A DNA stretch of 64,000 nt from Membranipora membranacea (lineage: Eukaryota > Bryozoa > Gymnolaemata > Cheilostomatida > Membraniporidae). Position 1 is the first letter of the stretch. Each line of letters begins with the position of its first letter. Under the pieces are notes generated by a model. That model had not been told where the DNA came from. It saw only the letters and a program-made list of their open reading frames with translations, and did no database searches. A program made the position numbers and the translations under genes. Positions 1 through 12,936 of the stretch are shown here, piece by piece. The stretch spans positions 8,680,001 through 8,744,000 of the forward strand of contig OU612067.1 in assembly GCA_914767715.1 (NCBI GenBank), given 5' to 3'.

Positions 1-203
1 CAAATAAAAGGCCAAAATCAGATGTATTTTTAGACCACTGAATTGAAATCTTTTCATGGAACAGATATATTATTAGCATAACCTTATACAGTTAAGACAA
101 TCAACACACGCATTGATCTGACATTTATCTGATTGGCTGTATCTGGTAGCCTGAAAAAATAGACTGAGAAATAGTATAATTTACAAAAGTGCAAACCATT
201 CTC

Positions 204-934
204 ATTCTGCGCATGCTCAGCTCTGGGCATGAGCTGATCTCTGCAAAATTGAGCCTCGGAATTCCGAAGCCATCTGATTGGCTACCTGCTCTGGTGACAT
301 ACTTCCCAAAGCGCGCGGATTTGTTATTAATAGTTATCCTCTCTTGTCATTATTAGCTAATTTTGATTGACAGTTTATGCAGGGGGTATCCCATTTCCCC
401 TTCCCAAAGATGCAATCAGAACCTAAACTAAACTCATTGTTCTTGCACATGCGCAAATTCAAATCACGCATGATGCATACTTAGCATTACGACACCTGCT
501 TTGTGGTAATGATAGCATAGTTTATCAGTGATCTACATGCCCAGTCAGATCACGAGAGTCAGTATGAACCATTCTGCGCATGCTCAGCTCTGGGCATGAG
601 CTGTTCTCTGCAAAATTGAGTCTCGGAATTCCGAAGCCATCTGATTGGCTACCTGCTCTGGTGACATACTCCCCAAAGCGTGCAGATTTGTTATTGATAG
701 TTATCCTCTCTTGTCATTATTAGCTGATTTTGATTGACAGTTTATGCATGGGATATCTCATTTCCCCTTTCCAAAGTTGCAATCAGAACCCAAGCTAAAC
801 TCATTGTTCTTGCACATGCGCAAATTCAAGTCACGCATGATGCATACTTAGCCTTACGACACCTGCTTTGTGGTAATGATAGCCTAGTTTATCAGTGATC
901 TACATGCCCAGTCAGATCACGAGAGTCAGTATGA
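204..934. repeat. Two-copy tandem duplication, 367-bp unit
   Basis: Copy 1 runs from 204 to about 570 and copy 2 from 571 to 934. Both begin ATTCTGCGCATGCTCAGC and end GAGAGTCAGTATGA, with only scattered substitutions between them. No coding frame is shared, and the short frames in it look like chance. A recent tandem duplication of unique DNA or of a repeat fragment is the simplest reading. Confidence 0.9.
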
Positions 935-3900
935 CTGCAATCCGTAATAAAGTTCGTTCAGCGATGATATGGGTATTCCTAGAGTTTTGGTTTTTTTCAA
1001 GCATTTTGTTTGTCAAAAGAAGTTTAGATATCTGATTTAGACATAACAAGGAGCAAAGCAAATATGAAAGTAAACAAGTACCAATAAAAAGTTTGGTGTG
1101 ATAATTAAATTTATACCTCATTTCAAAAAAGAGGAATTTTATATTATTGATTTTGCAGGCCTAAAATGACATAAATAGCTGGCAGTAATCTTTAACAATG
1201 TATGAGTGATTCTTTCCCCAGCAGAGAATCGACGTGCCTTGACGAGTCTTGTGACAAGGAACTAAACAACATAAAGTTTAATCTGTTGAGTAAAAGTTGG
1301 CTTGTGAAAATTTCACTATGTCAAAAGTTTGTGACAGGGCGACCATTCCCTGTTGCAAAATCTTTCTCCTCTAGGCTATATAATTCAGAAACTGGAGAAA
1401 AACTCAAATAAAAAAAATTGTTTGAATACTAATGAGCCAGATTACGGTAGTACATAGGGCCTCCTCTAGCTGAGAACAGAAATAAAAACAATCTGATACA
1501 CGCTTCCAGCTGTTCGTGCATTAAAACTGGCATTGGAGGGGAATAGAGATATCAAATTTAAACTGTCCAAATATTTCAACTTATTTCTGAGAAATTTCCA
1601 ATAAGACAAAGGCCACATTCTTATTAATATAACAATAATTTATCCGATAACTCAGCAATACCAGAAATTTGCATTGTAGTATATTCTTCAACAAGCCTCA
1701 TGAATAAATCCCTACTTTAATTTTCACTACCATATAATTAGAGCGCTACTATAATTGTCATAGTGAGGATTAGAGTTGTGTTCTGTTCTTATTTCATATA
1801 AGTATAAAATTGTATATGATAAGAGACAGAGGAGTCAGTGACCACTAGTATAGTAGTCTTAGCCCCCCAGACTTTTGCACCGCGCCTGACGGCCCGACGG
1901 CCCCCGGCGGGAAGAAGAGAGAAATAGCAAGCGCACAAATTTCAAAATCGTCTTACATACATTTCAATGGTCATCTCCTCAAATGAATGATAAACAACAT
2001 ATAACCACATATTCTTGTTGTGGAGTCACATGTCCTTTCAAGTCTGCCACCAGGATTCAGCGATTTCATTATGAGTAATCGATATAAAATCTGCATTCTC
2101 TGCCACCTTTAAAATGTGGGAGGTATAGAAAAACTAAGTTCTGTGTAGGGCAGCTAATATCTGCAAACCAAAGTTGATTGACTAAGTTCACCAACCTTCG
2201 ACCGGGTATAAACCTCTTTTGATATAGTTATAAAGGATTATTTTCAAATAACGTTCTCCGATTTAGATAATATTTTGATTCTCGCTAAACCATCTTTCAT
2301 CTTTCGGTCTGTTCGGATCAGGACCATAAATACAGGAGGTCTACTGTGTGCTTGCATGCAGTATAAAGATCCCTCCCTGCCTATTCGAAAAAAGAGTAGC
2401 CGGCAACGGCGGGCAAGGGTATAGGGTACTACCCCACACAAGCCACCCGAGCTTAAGGAGGCCCGTTTAATAGGGCGGTCAAATAAGACCTAGTGCATAG
2501 AAGAAAAAAAAAATTAACATTGAGCATCTGTTTATTCTTGCAATCATGCCTGACAGTAGGCACGGATTTTTCGTTGTATTACTGGATGCGGTTAATGCTT
2601 TTGCTGGCCGTTCAATTGATCAAGACTATTGTTCGGTTGTTTTCTTGTCCTCATTATTTTGATGTCAGGCATTTGTATTGTGTAGTTTTACTGGTGGCAG
2701 ATTTTTTGTTCCGCTGGCAGTAAGAGTCCAGTAGTTGTTTCGTTGTTTTGGCACTTTGTTTGGACACGCTGACTCTCTCCTTTTTCTGGCAGCTACTTTA
2801 TACTTGAAAGTCTACTGAGGTTAGTTTCTCTTAGTATAACCATCCATTAACTTTTTTTTTGAATAAAAATAAATAACCGTGAATTCAGTGAAAACTTAAA
2901 GTATGTCAGGGTTGTTCTGTCCATGCAGCGTCATATCATTTAAACTTACAGAGACTTTTTGTTCTTCATAATAGGACTTTAATCTTGGATTATTGTTTGA
3001 AACAGAAATGATAAGACTTGAGTTTCTATCACATCGGTGAGAAAGCCAATTATTCATCCAACTATATAGGTGGTAAAACAACCGCTAGACCCATCCATGT
3101 GATCACAAAACAAAACTTTTGGCTGATTCTATGCTCACAAGTTACACAAACTATTCCATGGCTGTTGTGCCTGACGATCTGTACTTTGTAAACAAGCAGC
3201 CTAATCTAACGGTAAGGCAGCTGCATTATCAGCAGAGTGGGGTAGAAAGATTCACATATTGAAATTCTTGGTGAGAAAACCAGCAGGATATCCATTGAAT
3301 AGTATACATTCCCAGAGTATTTATATTATGCAATAATCTCAGCACAAACTCACCTGCCTGCTAAAAATGAGAGGGAATGATGTTTCACAGATTAGTAATA
3401 AAACAGCAGCAAAGTGAAATTCCACAAGGCATCCATTATTCATGCAATGGTACAACAGATGTTTCTTAAGTTATGAGAGTTAAAGGGAAAGCTGGTTTAG
3501 GCTATAAGGGTAACTGGATATGATATACAGTTACCAATAGAAATACATACTGCATTCATTCTGTATTGACTGAAATTTGTTGGTACAAAAGCAGGGGGGT
3601 AATTCTGTTGGAATCACTTCAATCAAGGAGTCGGATTAGGAAAGGTAAGCCCTCCTCTAGCATCAACTTCTCAAATTCCTGCCCTGAGCATGTTAGAGTT
3701 TATGACACATAGTATATGTATGGAAAATTAGAAGTACAATACCTTTGGTGCTGAGGTGTAGGATTATAGATACAGATTTATAGAAAGGGGACACAATTCA
3801 CGATAGTGACATCAGAATATTTAAAGGGCAACATGACATTGTTGTAGAATACTCGTCGGTTTGACATTTTCTCTAGTAGGCTGCTTCAATCTATCAGTTT

Positions 3901-4285
3901 GTACAAATGATGATAATAACTTTTGTACCTACGCAATCCCGCACACATTCAACAATTCATTATTAATAATTAATTTGGCAATAAAAATTATTTTGTGGAA
4001 AATGTTTTCACCTTCAGCGTGTGACAAAACATTTGAGTGTCGGGCTGAAGTACGACCTTTGGGATTTTTTTCTGCTCATTACATATACTCTGTGAAGTTG
4101 TCTTACTGATGATTGGTGTTCAAGCAGCATGTGACATCAAACTGCAAGTTTTACAGTACACATATAGAGAGATATCTTGCATTTATCATGGCATTATTTA
4201 TCCTACGCGTTGATTCTGACCGGTTCGGCTGGTTTGCTCCTTTCATCCCGCCTATCCCACAAAGTGCACTGAGGATCTTTTCAAC
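935..4285. other. Intergenic stretch, no gene seen
   Basis: Only short unconvincing frames without domain character or good splice context are present. The stretch holds a SINE fragment near 2310 and AT-rich unique sequence. It may include the 5' flank of the gamma-glutamyl hydrolase gene. Confidence 0.6.
2310..2347 (+). repeat. SINE fragment (shared with 30.6 kb)
   Basis: About 38 bp centred on ACCATAAATACAGGAGG matches the segment near 30606-30642 (ACCATTAATACAGGACG) that follows a tRNA-like head there. It is a diverged piece of the same short interspersed repeat. Confidence 0.5.
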
Positions 4286-4289
4286 TATT

Positions 4290-4480
4290 GGTTGATAAAA
4301 ATCATGTGTCTTATCACACGCCACATACTGCAGCAAGGGCGGCAAAATATTAGTTGCCTTACTGGCAAGGTCGCATTATATGCACCAGGTTGTACCCTAG
4401 TAATCGATGGACTGCAGTGGGATTTGAACCCACAACTATTGATGTGCCTGTGCTAGGAGGTAATACAGGGTTGGACTTGA
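4290..4480 (-). mobile_element. tRNA-derived SINE, family 1, copy 1
   Basis: Read on the minus strand, a tRNA-like head carries a near-consensus B box (GGTTCAAATCC) and a weak A box. It is followed by a body with TTGCCGCCC and GTGGCGTGTGATAAGAC blocks. The same order of head and body is found at 27785-28018, so this is a dispersed family and not a tRNA gene. Confidence 0.75.
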
Positions 4481-4547
4481 GATACTGCCAACAAATTAAG
4501 TAAGGTGTTTGAATGACAGGATATTTATATTTTTTAGTTTCATCACA

Positions 4548-7500
4548 ATGGCAGCTTATTGCACTCACGCTATCATCTTTGTATCAATGGCCTCAGTTTG
4601 TCTCTGTACTGGGCTAGGAGGCAAACCTACGATCGGAGTACTGCAAGCTAGAAACATATCTAATCTACCATATAGTAAGTACTATTACAATTAGTAGCCA
4701 TTATATGTAAATCAGAGATGATCCTTGACAGCAAATAAGGAGTTTTCCAACTTCCAGGTTTAACTCACCTCAAATGTTTAATCAGTCTTAAATACTTCTA
4801 AAAATAAGATTTGTCTTCTCCTTTAAAACTCGTTAGTTTTAAAATTTTATCAGATCTGAACAATCATAGAGGTTAGGTTGGTATATTCACCCACAAACTT
4901 GACTGTGACCATCGGTTAACGATACTTTAACTCAATGATCGTTATCATTCAGCACAATATAAACAGCTGCACCCATTGTTCTCTATAAATTGAACTGCAT
5001 TTTGGGTTCACTGTTCAGATTTGGGATTTGGTTCGAAACTCCATGGAAACACAAATTGGCAAAGTACAGTTTAAAGGTGTTAACTGAGTTCCTATGTACC
5101 TAGTACCTGTGCCTAGGCCTATCACACATATTTAACTGGTTAAAAGATTAGTTAGCAGCCCAAGTCTGCTTTTGATCGTAATTTGAAAACCGAGATGAAA
5201 GTAGTCAATGTATGCGACAATTTTATATTTTACTAACTTACAGCGCCAGAATCAGAATCAGGTTAATTGTACAGCCACGTAAAATTCAAATTGAAAGAAA
5301 CATCATAGACAAAGATAATACAAATATACAAACTGAAGACTAGATGTTTGATTTCGTTTCAACAACAAAAACAACTTGGGCCAAAAATGGCTTAGCCTAA
5401 TATTCCCCTTTTTTCAAATAAATATTTACAATCAATATTTTACACTGATCAAAAATGACTTTCTTTATAGCCACAAAACACCTTCTACAAGTGTTCCTTG
5501 TACCTAAATACTCAATTTTGGCCTGCACATAATCGGAAGCTGATATTTGTCGCCTCAAAAAAAGTTAGGAGGATATAACTACCAGCAGGCATATTTTGAT
5601 TTAAATCCTCTGAGATAGCAAATATAATTACTTTATTTTCTCTCATTATTCCTCAGATAGGCAGGTGTACACTATAATGTCAGTGTCGTTTGTGAAGCAG
5701 GCCGGTGGGGCAGCAGTCCCCATCTTTGTGGACCAGTCGGACGAGTATTACGAGCAGCTCATACCCAGACTTAATGCTGTGTACCTACCAGGAGGATCAT
5801 CGGGTAACCTCGACTCTCCGTACGCTGAGACAGCTATGAGAATATACAGGTGAGTCAGGATAGAAGTAAAAGGTCTAAATTATTTAGTTAGCGGTGTTCC
5901 CTTTTGGGGGGGGGGGGGTTAAGTGTTCTCAAGATGCAGAATTTGCCATTTCACACATACTTGACATAGCCAATGTTATGTGCTAGCTGACCTTAAGTCA
6001 CTTATATAGTCAAATTATATCAGACTAGGTCTACCAGGTGTGGCGTTATTGAAACCCTTTAAAAATCTAGGTGTTGTGCTTCCATGATAATATCATGAGA
6101 GCCAGCTAATGGAAATTCCACTGGAAAATAGGACTGTCATTCAATATTTCATAACTTCATAATGAAAATCAAAAATTTTTGCGATACTTTTTATTTGGCT
6201 GGCATTATCATACAACCCAAAAGTGGTATGATTTTGAGTGAAACGCTTGCTTGACTAGTTGCAACACTCAGATAAGTGGGAGGAGGGGGTGGTGGGTACT
6301 AGGCATTGTGATTTGGCTAAAATCAAAGTGTCACTGCCAATGACCAAATAGTGCCAGTTCAGTTTTGGCAGCTCGCTGCACACTCACCCATTTTATGTTG
6401 TGTTAATGACTAGGAAAAATGCCTAAACATCAGGCAAGCCTGAGCAAGACTAACATGTATCCGAGTCATCCTCCATGACTACCCTTCTTTCTAGCACATT
6501 TCACCCTGCTGTCAATTCTATTACACAGCAAAACGCCTGAAAGAAATCTTCACTTCATGACCCATATTTATACATTATACATGTATTATGATGACTTATA
6601 TATGACTGTATATCTTTCTGAGTTGAGTCATGCAGGTGACACTGCGATATTATGGTCTACTGACACTTCAAGAGGCATTCAAGTCAAACTTAGCTGTGTA
6701 ATGAGAAAGAGAACAAGGAAAAAATGGCTGAGAAAAAAACTAAATGCAATTTCGAGCTAAACCAATTACTATTTGTGAGATAATAATTTATGGCTGGGTT
6801 GGGATTATTTTGCTATTCCATTAGTAGGAATCAGGTTTGAAAACAATCAACATTGTAGGGAAAATTTGACATGGCCGGGTCTTTTGCTGTGGAAAACGGT
6901 TTGAGTGCAACATTTAGCTCTGAACCAGGATGTGCTGAGGGGGACTGAAAGATAAATAAGGGCCTATTCCCGTGGAAAATGACTGTAATGAAATACCATA
7001 CTTCTACTTCTATTCGGTTGACCAGTGACTAGATGACAGTGCCCATTAGTCATTCAAATTCTTATCAAAATTCCGTAATTATCAGGGCAAAGCACTTATT
7101 ATAGATTACCTATGGAGATAAGGGTTATTCAAATTTGATTATTTGTGTGATGTTACCTGGAAGCTTCTTATCAAGGAAGTGATAGAAATGCTTTATCTGC
7201 CCTTGTCACATTCAGTCACCAGCTTTAATGGTGACAGAAATTTAGGAGCACTTGCGCCAGGTGGTACCATTTACAGTTCAAAGTTTCTACATCACCTGAT
7301 TTTGTGTAAACCATGACACAAAGCCACATTGATGGAATTTCCTCTCTCATTTTCCACAGGATGGCAAAAGACATGAATGACAGAGGTATATATTTCCCTA
7401 TCTGGGGTGTATGTTTGGGTCTTCAGAATATGGCCACATGGGCCTTCCAACCCCGCATCGATCCCGTCTCAATATGCTCCGGAGTGAATCCTAAAATGAT

Positions 7501-8167
7501 GACCCTCAACTTCACAGAAGATGCCAGAAAAAGCAGACTGTTTGGTGAAATGCCACATGAAATATATGATGCTTTAGCAAATGACGAAATAGCCAGCAAC
7601 TTTCATAGTTACGGCCTTGCCATGGACTTTTATAACTCGTCCCCAGGACTTAAGGAAATGTTCATGGTGACCTCCACCAATCACGATGATGCCGGGATGG
7701 AGTATGTGTCGTCAATGGAAGCAAGAGACTATCCATTCTATGGACTTCAATGGCATCCAGAGAAAGTTAGCTTCATGGACACTTTGGTTGCTGCCAGAGA
7801 GTTAGAACAGCCCGGCAGCGCATTTATAATGAGCAAATGGATGAGCGACTATCTGAGAGGTGAGGCCAATAAAAACGACAACAGCTTCCTGTCAACAGCT
7901 GAACAGGAGCGTTTTCATTTTAATCGGTATGAAACAAGGGAAAAATTTGCTGAATCAATCAGTCAACTTTCTTTTGACAATTTCTCATTACCGCAATTTG
8001 ATGGGAAAATATTTATAGATGACATTATCACGAGGGGCACTGATGGACAAGTGTCAGAACTTAACCATGAACATGTGGCGGAGTGTCATCAAACCTGTCA
8101 AAGAAACAGCGAGCCTATGTGTCCCCCTGCTACTATGGAATACCGATATATCCCATATTTGTGGTGA
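4548..8167 (+). CDS. GGH: Gamma-glutamyl hydrolase (folate hydrolase), complete, 3 exons
   Basis: Exons are 4548-4674, 5657-5849 and 7360-8167 (intron phases 1 and 2), encoding 375 residues. It should remove gamma-linked glutamates from folylpolyglutamates in lysosomes or outside the cell. A signal peptide occupies about residues 1-21, followed by KPTIGVLQ, the usual start of the family's class-I glutamine-amidotransferase-like fold. The catalytic cysteine is Cys125 in WGVCLG, and the partner His239 sits in LQWHPEK; PGGS near residue 86 is also typical. The ATG is chosen because it opens the signal peptide. The protein is about 55 residues longer than the usual ~318, mostly through a divergent C-terminal tail ending in a Cys-containing stretch. 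Both introns have good GTAAGT/GTGAGT donors. The family assignment is secure; cellular location is inferred from the signal peptide. Confidence 0.95.
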
Positions 8168-8366
8168 CTCTGATCAAGTTTTGAGATTATGTTATTACGA
8201 GTTTTTTATCGTGCTGCTAAGTCATTAAAAATAAGTTATATTTTTTCTTAGTGTAAAATCATGCCATTGTATGCTCAATTACTAAACCTACACAGCCTTT
8301 GAATTTTTGTAAAAAGCTTTCCACCCACACCATTGATTAAATCCTCCTGTAATACTAGACTGGCTA

Positions 8367-8372
8367 AATAAA
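8367..8372 (+). terminator. Poly(A) signal AATAAA for GGH
   Basis: A canonical AATAAA lies 200 bp after the GGH stop codon, in AT-rich 3' sequence. Confidence 0.7.
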
Positions 8373-9937
8373 TTATTTTAATGTTTCACATTTTGTTTGT
8401 CAAGTCATCACAATGCTGATGACTCAGAATCAATACTAAGGATGTCATCTAACAATCTACAATCTGATTTATAATTCAATATTGACATCATTAGGGGCTG
8501 ATTCCCTGAGTCAAATTGAATTACAGTCTCCTGATTGGTCACCCACAGTACATACTGTCCAAGCTAGCTAGGGCTTACATCCTGTTCCCTGTATCAAGGT
8601 TTGTTCAAAAATTACAACAATTACTGACAGAGATCAAAGATAAAAAAGAGGGGCTTTGCCAAATTTAGCTGCTCAACATAATTTGGACAGCAAAGGGCTG
8701 TATAGCCTTGACAAATACTTGGCAGGGCGAGGGTATAGTGAATAAATCAATTATATTTGCAATCACCATGTCAGTTGGATTTGTAACATCAAGTACCTAT
8801 TGGTTTGTTTCAAAGACTAATTCGAGTTCATTTTTTTTAATAGTTTGCTTAGAATGGGATCGCAAACACAGGCAAACTTTAGGCTACACATGTTGAACTT
8901 GACCAACCACTGGTGAGGCTTGTTTGGGTCTTAGCACAGGTTCTTAGAGTGAATCAGGTCATGAATTTGCAAAAAAAATTCAACAATTGTGGTGCTGTTC
9001 AATGAATATACAGACAGACATTTTTTCATATAAAGATATGTTGTTAGTTGTGCTAAATACTCAACAGACGGAAAAAGTTACAAGAAAGTTAAAATTGTTA
9101 TATATTAGGGTGGGGAGACAGCACAGTGGTAAATTGACTTGTAGGGAAAATGATTTGGTGGGAGATCGTATTGTAGAGAAAGTTGCTTGTTGAAGATGGG
9201 AAAATGGCCTGATGGGAAAATAGCCTGTTGAGAAAGTGTCTAGGTTGAAAAACTTTGTCTGACGACTCTGATAGAGTGAGCGGTGACCGGCATGTGATTA
9301 AAACGGCCATAACTCTGTATCATGGAGTTGGAAATGACTCAACAGAATAGGCCTACACAGTGCAAGTGATATAAAACTGTCTGTTATGACATCTAGAACT
9401 TTGATAGATTTGCGATCATGAGCAATTAATTTCCTGATAATAAATTTCCGTTTCAGTAAACAGGAACTATTTTGAGAATGGATGTGAGCATTGTGCAATA
9501 CCCTGAAGTTCATCAACATGTTCTACAAACTAGCTTATCTAGTGGTATTAGTGATTGGATCACAGTCTAAACAAACAGTAATCAATCATGACCTGATAGT
9601 TGATGAATTAAATTCCTTTCATGGGCTGCCAAACATGTTTGAATTGGATAGGGGATTCCTAAACACAATTTCCCATAAGGATTTCCCAGCACTCTTTTTC
9701 CAAATTTCAAATTCCTAGTTAATTTGACAAATTCATTAGTCTCAAGCTAGAGGCTGATCATCATTTATGATTTCAAAGTAGGGCGTGATATTTAAATTTT
9801 GGAGAAGCAATCGACAAGCAACGCCAATCTCTACAGACGATAGGTCAAAATGTATCACGCTCGGCAAACAACCTTTACGAATATTGTGGTCTGTTCAGAC
9901 CTGTTTTTATGAATCATCTTATGCTTCAGTGTAAAGG
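8373..9937. other. Intergenic stretch, no gene seen
   Basis: Between the GGH poly(A) signal and the next TATA box there are only short, low-quality frames. A short run near 9150-9230 repeats GGGAAAATGG/GGGAAAATAG-like units but is too degenerate to define a repeat. Confidence 0.6.
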
Positions 9938-9944
9938 TATAAAA
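9938..9944 (+). promoter_or_regulatory. TATA box of the secreted-protein gene
   Basis: TATAAAA lies 68 bp before the ATG at 10012. This places transcription start near 9968 and gives a 5' leader of roughly 45 bases. Confidence 0.7.
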
Positions 9945-10011
9945 TGCAGAGGATTTTTTTACTACCAATCAGTAGCCATTCAGGGGCAGACAGAGAAAAC
10001 TGCAGGACACG

Positions 10012-12831
10012 ATGAGTTTCAACACAATAGTCGCCTTCATTGCAGCTTCCTTGATACTCTCACAGCTTTTTCTGAACGGTAAACCTTATTATTTTTTTGA
10101 AAAACTTAAATTTGTTTGACCAAAGCTCATGATTTATAATTTCCAAGCCTGTTTTATCCATGTTCAAACTGCTCAAACATGTTGAATGCTCAACCAATTT
10201 AACTATTCCACATTAGGTTATACCAAATCTACAACTGCACAGTGTATTTGAAGCTTTTATAAATTAAATTTTCATTAAAACAAATAGTATTTATTAAATT
10301 TTATACATATATTATAATACACAGTTGCCGGAGAGACATGTCGGGCAGAGATTGACGGACACCTGGTTCCTAATGTCAGAGACTATCTGGCAGTGTATGA
10401 ACAGGTCTATGACTCTCAAAGGACTTTTATGAACATCACATTTGATTTTGGCATGATAGCGGTGAGTATTTTCCATAGAGTTATTATATAATAACTCTAT
10501 GGTATTTTCCATCTACATTTTCTGCTTAGCATGAGAAAAGCTTTTAGTGCAGTTGGTCTTTTTGGTGAACAGATGTTTGTCACATAACTGGGTGATAGTG
10601 TTTGACCGTTCCCTAGATAGCCAAGTTTTAATAGATAGAATTATTCATTACGGTAAAGGTTATCAGAAAACATTTTTTTAGTAAAATAAAGATCTGATTA
10701 AATGAAAATAGTAGTGTTTCTTGGTAACAAACACCTCCACACTACTTATAATAACTAAGATTTCTGTGTTTTAAAGAGCGATGCTAGAGAGCGGTATTAC
10801 GTATTGGAACGCAACGGAGCAAATTCAAACACCACATTATTCGCCTCCTGTAAGCCATCTGACGGTGGGAGTTGCAGACCTTCATTCGTGATAGACATCT
10901 CAAAGACAGCCTCAAACATTGTCAGCACACAAGGTCAGCAGACTTACTGGGTTGTGCCGTTTTACCTGCTTAGTGGAGGAAGGCCGATATGCTTCCTGGA
11001 TATTGTCACAGCCAAAGGTTAGTTTCTTTATGTCTATAGTGTGATAGACTTCTTAATATCTCCATAGAGAGGTAAACCTGTGTTTTGAGATAAGAAATGT
11101 TTTCTTCTCTGGTTTATTATGTGTTTTTTTTCCGCTCTATGTTCGGAAATCAATGCCGAATGGATCTATCAATTTAGTAAAAAACCAGGAGTTGCTCTAG
11201 TCTGTCTTGACCTGCTGTGATTTTTTTTGGGAATCTTACTAAAAAGTATTTTTATTTGAATATGTATGTCAAGATGTCATGGTATTTGTAGAAACATCGA
11301 AATCTTTTAAATCTTTGATGCTTTTATTGCGAGAAAAATTTAAATAGAAAACGATTGGTATTTATCTTTGTCTAGGACTTCCTTTTGACACAGGCCGCAT
11401 GGATTTTGTTTTCCATGACCCTGTCGATAGTCCCTTCAGTATCTATCCATATACGAATTATCTAGAGACTGTTGCTGCCGATTTAAACCTCGAGTGGTCG
11501 CTGACTAAGAATCGTCTCCTCCTTACTGCTAATGAAGCTGGAGGTTTTCCCAGAGGTTTGGCTTTGAAAGAGCTCATGTGCAAGGATCAATACAAGCTTA
11601 CTCTGACAACCACCTACCGGCCCGTAAATGGTAAGTACATGGGCTCTACGTCCTAAATCTCAATAGATAGGTCCAGTCATTGTGTGTTTTTCCCCGTCTT
11701 GCATCAATCCAAATGTGGTTGTTGTAGCAAAAAACTCTGACCTTACTTTGACTCAAGGTAGATTTTTTTTATAACAGATGAGTCATACACAAAAAATAAG
11801 TGAAAATATGTCAGACAAAAACGATTTTTTTCTCTTGTAAATGGTCTTCAGTATTGTTATGCATGATAAGACAATATAATTTATGTCAACACTAGCTTGA
11901 CATAAGGCCGTGAAGCTTCCTGCAATATCCTATACCTATCAATCAACTTACTACCATTTATCAAGGAAACTTGACTTAGACTGGTTTTTGTTTCTTCAAA
12001 CACTGCGTTGTGCGAGCCCCAGCAAATATTTTTTTGTCCAGATACTGCGAGTCTTCTCCTTTGGTCCCAATCACAGACCTTGTGAAAATAACCCTGTCAA
12101 AAGACTTTAGCGTCCCACCGGTATCTACCCGCTAGCTGTCTGCCTGTTATCTACCCGCTAGCTGTCTGCCTGGTATCTACCCGCTAGCTGTCTGCCTGGT
12201 ATCTACCCGCTAGCTGTCTGCCTGGTATCTACCCGCTAGCTGTCTGCCTGGTATCTACCCGCTAGCTGTCTGCCTGGTATCTACCCGCTAGCTGTCTGCT
12301 TGGTATCTACCCGCTAGCTGTCTGCTTGGTATCTACCCGCTAGCTGTCTGCTTGGTATCTACCCGCTAGCTGTCTGCCTGGTATCGACCCGCTAGCTGTC
12401 TGCCTGTTATCTACCCGCTAGCTGTCTGCCTGTTATCTAGCCGCTAGCTGTCTGCCTGTTACCTACCCGCTAGCTGTCTGCCTGGTATCTACCCGCTAGC
12501 TGTCTGCCTGGTATCTATCCGCTAGCTGTCTGCCTGGTATCTACCCGCTAGCTGTCTGCCTGGTATCTATCCGCTAGCTGTCTGCCTGTTATCTACCCGC
12601 AAACTGTCTGCCTGTTATGACACCCCATATTGGGAGTCAGTCTCTAAGGTGCATATCAATATACTGTTCATTTAAACACATTATAACGAGCCTTGCTATT
12701 CATTTTCAGATGGAGATGCTGTGATTTCGATACCGCGGGGTCAAGCAAAGAACTATCAATCATGTCAGTTAGCGTATGAGAGTGGGGAGGGTGCTGCCTC
12801 TCAGGCTGTCATTGTACCAAGACATTTGTAA
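10012..12831 (+). CDS. Unrecognised secreted protein, complete, 5 exons
   Basis: Exons are 10012-10078, 10325-10461, 10777-11017, 11376-11630 and 12710-12831 (phases 1, 0, 1, 1), joining to a 273-residue frame without internal stops. An N-terminal hydrophobic segment (IVAFIAASLILSQLF) is a clear signal peptide. The mature part has six cysteines (in ETCRAE, ASCKPS, GSCRPS, PICFLD, LMCKDQ and QSCQLA) and two N-glycosylation sequons (NIT, NTT). There is no membrane anchor and no domain I recognise. The start is supported by the TATA box 68 bp upstream and by the signal peptide. The regular phase pattern and conserved cysteines argue for a real gene. A decayed copy of exon 3 lies at about 23095, so this belongs to a local family. 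Function is unknown. Confidence 0.82.
10473..10502. repeat. Perfect 30-bp palindrome in intron 2
   Basis: CCATAGAGTTATTAT is followed directly by its reverse complement, 11 bp after the exon 2 donor at 10462. The RNA could form a 15-bp hairpin beside the 5' splice site. It may also be the remnant of a tiny transposon. Confidence 0.85.
12120..12620. repeat. 26-bp minisatellite, about 19 copies
   Basis: The unit is GGTATCTACCCGCTAGCTGT plus CTGCCT, repeated head to tail with a few variants (GTTATC, CTGCTT, CTATCC). It lies wholly in intron 4 of the secreted-protein gene, about 90 bp before exon 5. Confidence 0.95.
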
Positions 12832-12930
12832 TGACTGAATGACTGAATTACTGGCCCGAACGAAATACAACAGATATGTATATGGATATGTATGGATATG
12901 TATATATAATCTTATTTAGGTAATGATGGA

Positions 12931-12936
12931 AATAAA
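12931..12936 (+). terminator. Poly(A) signal AATAAA for the secreted-protein gene
   Basis: AATAAA lies 100 bp downstream of the TAA at 12829-12831. Confidence 0.75.

Noticed and set aside
912-4345. Several 60-85-codon frames in the first 4.5 kb
   Set aside because: None has a signal peptide, a domain or plausible splice borders; they match the chance expectation for AT-rich DNA.
4400-4470. tRNA gene on the minus strand
   Set aside because: Only the B-box half is tRNA-like and the same head-plus-body occurs at 27.8 kb, so it is a SINE.
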